Below are positions 4,145 through 5,254 of a stretch of 5,254 nucleotides of DNA, one piece after another. Location of the stretch: contig FR890641.1 in assembly GCA_000435075.1 (NCBI GenBank), forward strand, positions 8,815-14,068, given 5' to 3'. This stretch comes from Bacteroides sp. CAG:770. Lineage in GTDB: Bacteria; Bacteroidota; Bacteroidia; Bacteroidales; UBA932. The notes beneath the pieces were generated by a model that saw only the letters and a program-made list of their open reading frames with translations, searched no databases and was not told the origin of the DNA. A program made the translations under genes and the position numbers. Each line of letters begins with the position of its first letter. Position 1 is the first letter of the stretch.

Positions 4145-5254
4145 TTATTCGCCCGCCTTGGCATCTTTTCCGTCCCTGGATATCTTGCGGTACAATGTCC
4201 TCTCGGAGATTCCGAGTTCCTTGGCGGCTTTCTTTCTGTTTCCGTTATACTTCTCCAGAGCCTTATGGATCATATCCTGATAAGCCTGCTCAATCGAGCA
4301 GTTGTCAAGCTTCTCAGCCTCCTTCACCTCCTCTCTATGGTCCTGAATATCAACATCCTGATTATCTGCAGCCCAGTCAGGTTCAGGTTTGGACACATAA
4401 CTTCCGCCCATGTCATAAGCAGGAGGGGCCAATGTCTTCCTGTCATCATGCTCCGGCTCGGCGGCCTGACGGAAATTTCCGGAAGCGACAATAGCCTTCA
4501 GTTTGTTGACTTCAGAATTGAGAGCATACAAGGCCTTGTATATCTCCTGCTTTTCATCATCATTGATAGTGCTCCCCTCACGCTTATACTGCACCGGCAT
4601 AGACTCAGCCTCATCTTTCGGCAAATACGACGCAAGAGTCCCGGCATCGACCTCGCACCTCGTGAGACCCGGCGTAAGCCTCTGACCCTCAAGCGCAGAC
4701 ACGGTATTGGCAACGTTCTGCAACTGTCGTATATTTCCCGGCCATCGATATTTGGTGAGAAGTTCTATCGCATCGTGTGTCAATGTTATCTTGCTCATGC
4801 CGTATTTTTCGGAAAAATCCGAAGTAAACTTCCTGAACAGCAGATAGATATCCTCTTTGCGGTCACGGAGTGCAGGCATGGTAATCTGGATAGCATTGAG
4901 CCTGTAATACAAATCAGCTCTGAACTTTCCCTGTGAGACGGCATACATCAGATTGACATTGGTAGCGGCTATGACGCGCACATCTGTCTTGCTTACTTTC
5001 GACGAACCGACACGGATGTACTCCCCGGACTGCAGCACCCTGAGGAGCTTGGCCTGGGAAGAAAGCGGCAATTCACCCACCTCGTCCAGAAAAAGCGTAC
5101 CGCCGTCAGCTTCCTCGAAATAACCCTTGCGGGCCTCGATAGCCCCGGTAAAAGAGCCTTTTTCATGACCGAAAAGTTCCGAGTCAATGGTACCCTCCGG
5201 AATCGCTCCGCAGTTCACCGCAAAGTACTTTGCGTTTTTCCTCCTGCTGAACTG
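4145..5254 (-). CDS. sigma-54-dependent transcriptional activator (5' end outside window)
   Basis: Bacterial enhancer-binding protein that uses ATP to open promoters held by RpoN. The frame is open to the right edge; 369 residues are visible, starting QFSRRKNAKYFAVNCGAIPEG, so the Walker A and anything before it are off the window. The GTG at 5218-5216 is an internal Val, not a start. Visible residues: sigma-54 contact loop GSFTGA (33-38, the common form is GAFTGA), Walker B TLFLDE (53-58), sensor I AATN (96-99), Arg-finger region FRADLYYRLN (111-120), sensor II WPGNIRQL (171-178), a long linker (about 212-317) with a short coiled-coil-like stretch, and a Fis-type helix-turn-helix with NRKKAAKELGISERTLYRKI (339-358). 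The related Bacteroidales proteins I recall in this position start directly with the AAA+ domain, without receiver. No sigma-54 promoter (TGGCAC-N5-TTGC) was seen in the window, so its targets lie elsewhere or are unseen. Confidence 0.95.
   Translation of the reverse strand, partial: QFSRRKNAKYFAVNCGAIPEGTIDSELFGHEKGSFTGAIEARKGYFEEADGGTLFLDEVGELPLSSQAKLLRVLQSGEYIRVGSSKVSKTDVRVIAATNVNLMYAVSQGKFRADLYYRLNAIQITMPALRDRKEDIYLLFRKFTSDFSEKYGMSKITLTHDAIELLTKYRWPGNIRQLQNVANTVSALEGQRLTPGLTRCEVDAGTLASYLPKDEAESMPVQYKREGSTINDDEKQEIYKALYALNSEVNKLKAIVASGNFRQAAEPEHDDRKTLAPPAYDMGGSYVSKPEPDWAADNQDVDIQDHREEVKEAEKLDNCSIEQAYQDMIHKALEKYNGNRKKAAKELGISERTLYRKISRDGKDAKAGE

Noticed and set aside
4115..4936. A 273-codon plus-strand open frame antisense to the sigma-54 activator gene
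   Set aside because: Opposite a clear AAA+ and helix-turn-helix coding region; the translation has no recognisable pattern.
5216..5218. GTG as the start of the sigma-54 activator
   Set aside because: The frame is open upstream to the window edge and the residues there (KNAKYFAVNCGAIPEG) are conserved family sequence, so the codon is an internal valine.
1..5254. Mobile elements, CRISPR arrays, tRNA/rRNA genes or a defence system
   Set aside because: No transposase, terminal repeats, regularly spaced direct repeats or RNA gene signatures were seen; the window is core housekeeping sequence.

Overview
The window looks like chromosomal core sequence from a member of the Bacteroidota, most likely Bacteroidales. 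Three things point there. The closest family variants I recognise by memory are Bacteroides-type (the ClpB second Walker A reads GTTGVGKT, and the LptE lipoprotein starts CGIYSFTG). The gene order sigma-54 activator, lptE, small TPR protein, secG is the one I know from Bacteroidales. Most genes also lack a clear Shine-Dalgarno sequence. Genus cannot be fixed from this sequence.

Layout, left to right. Positions 1-87 hold the last 28 codons of an unrecognised plus-strand gene. Positions 88-205 are a convergent intergenic region with two small dyads and a strong bidirectional terminator (131-173). From 206 to 2443 on the minus strand lies clpB, encoding a protein disaggregase of 745 residues that lacks the usual N-terminal substrate domain. 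Positions 2444-2619 are a structured intergenic region holding a good promoter match, a perfect 13-bp palindrome on the -35, a 36-nt hairpin with a UUCG tetraloop, a second GC-rich hairpin, a strong ribosome binding site, and a 10-nt element perfectly complementary to that site. From 2620 to the right edge, all on the minus strand, lies a tightly packed operon. In transcription order it reads: sigma-54-dependent activator (N-terminus outside the window), lptE, TPR-containing protein, secG. Junctions are a 12-nt gap, a 1-nt TAATG overlap and a 4-nt ATGA overlap.

Functionally, the operon joins envelope biogenesis (LptE for LPS insertion in the outer membrane, SecG for the inner-membrane translocon) with a bacterial enhancer-binding protein. 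clpB, downstream in the same direction, is a cytosolic stress gene that appears to have its own promoter and leader. No mobile element, CRISPR array, tRNA or rRNA was seen. The part most worth a second look is the clpB 5' region together with the N-domain-less form of ClpB; the rest is ordinary core genome.
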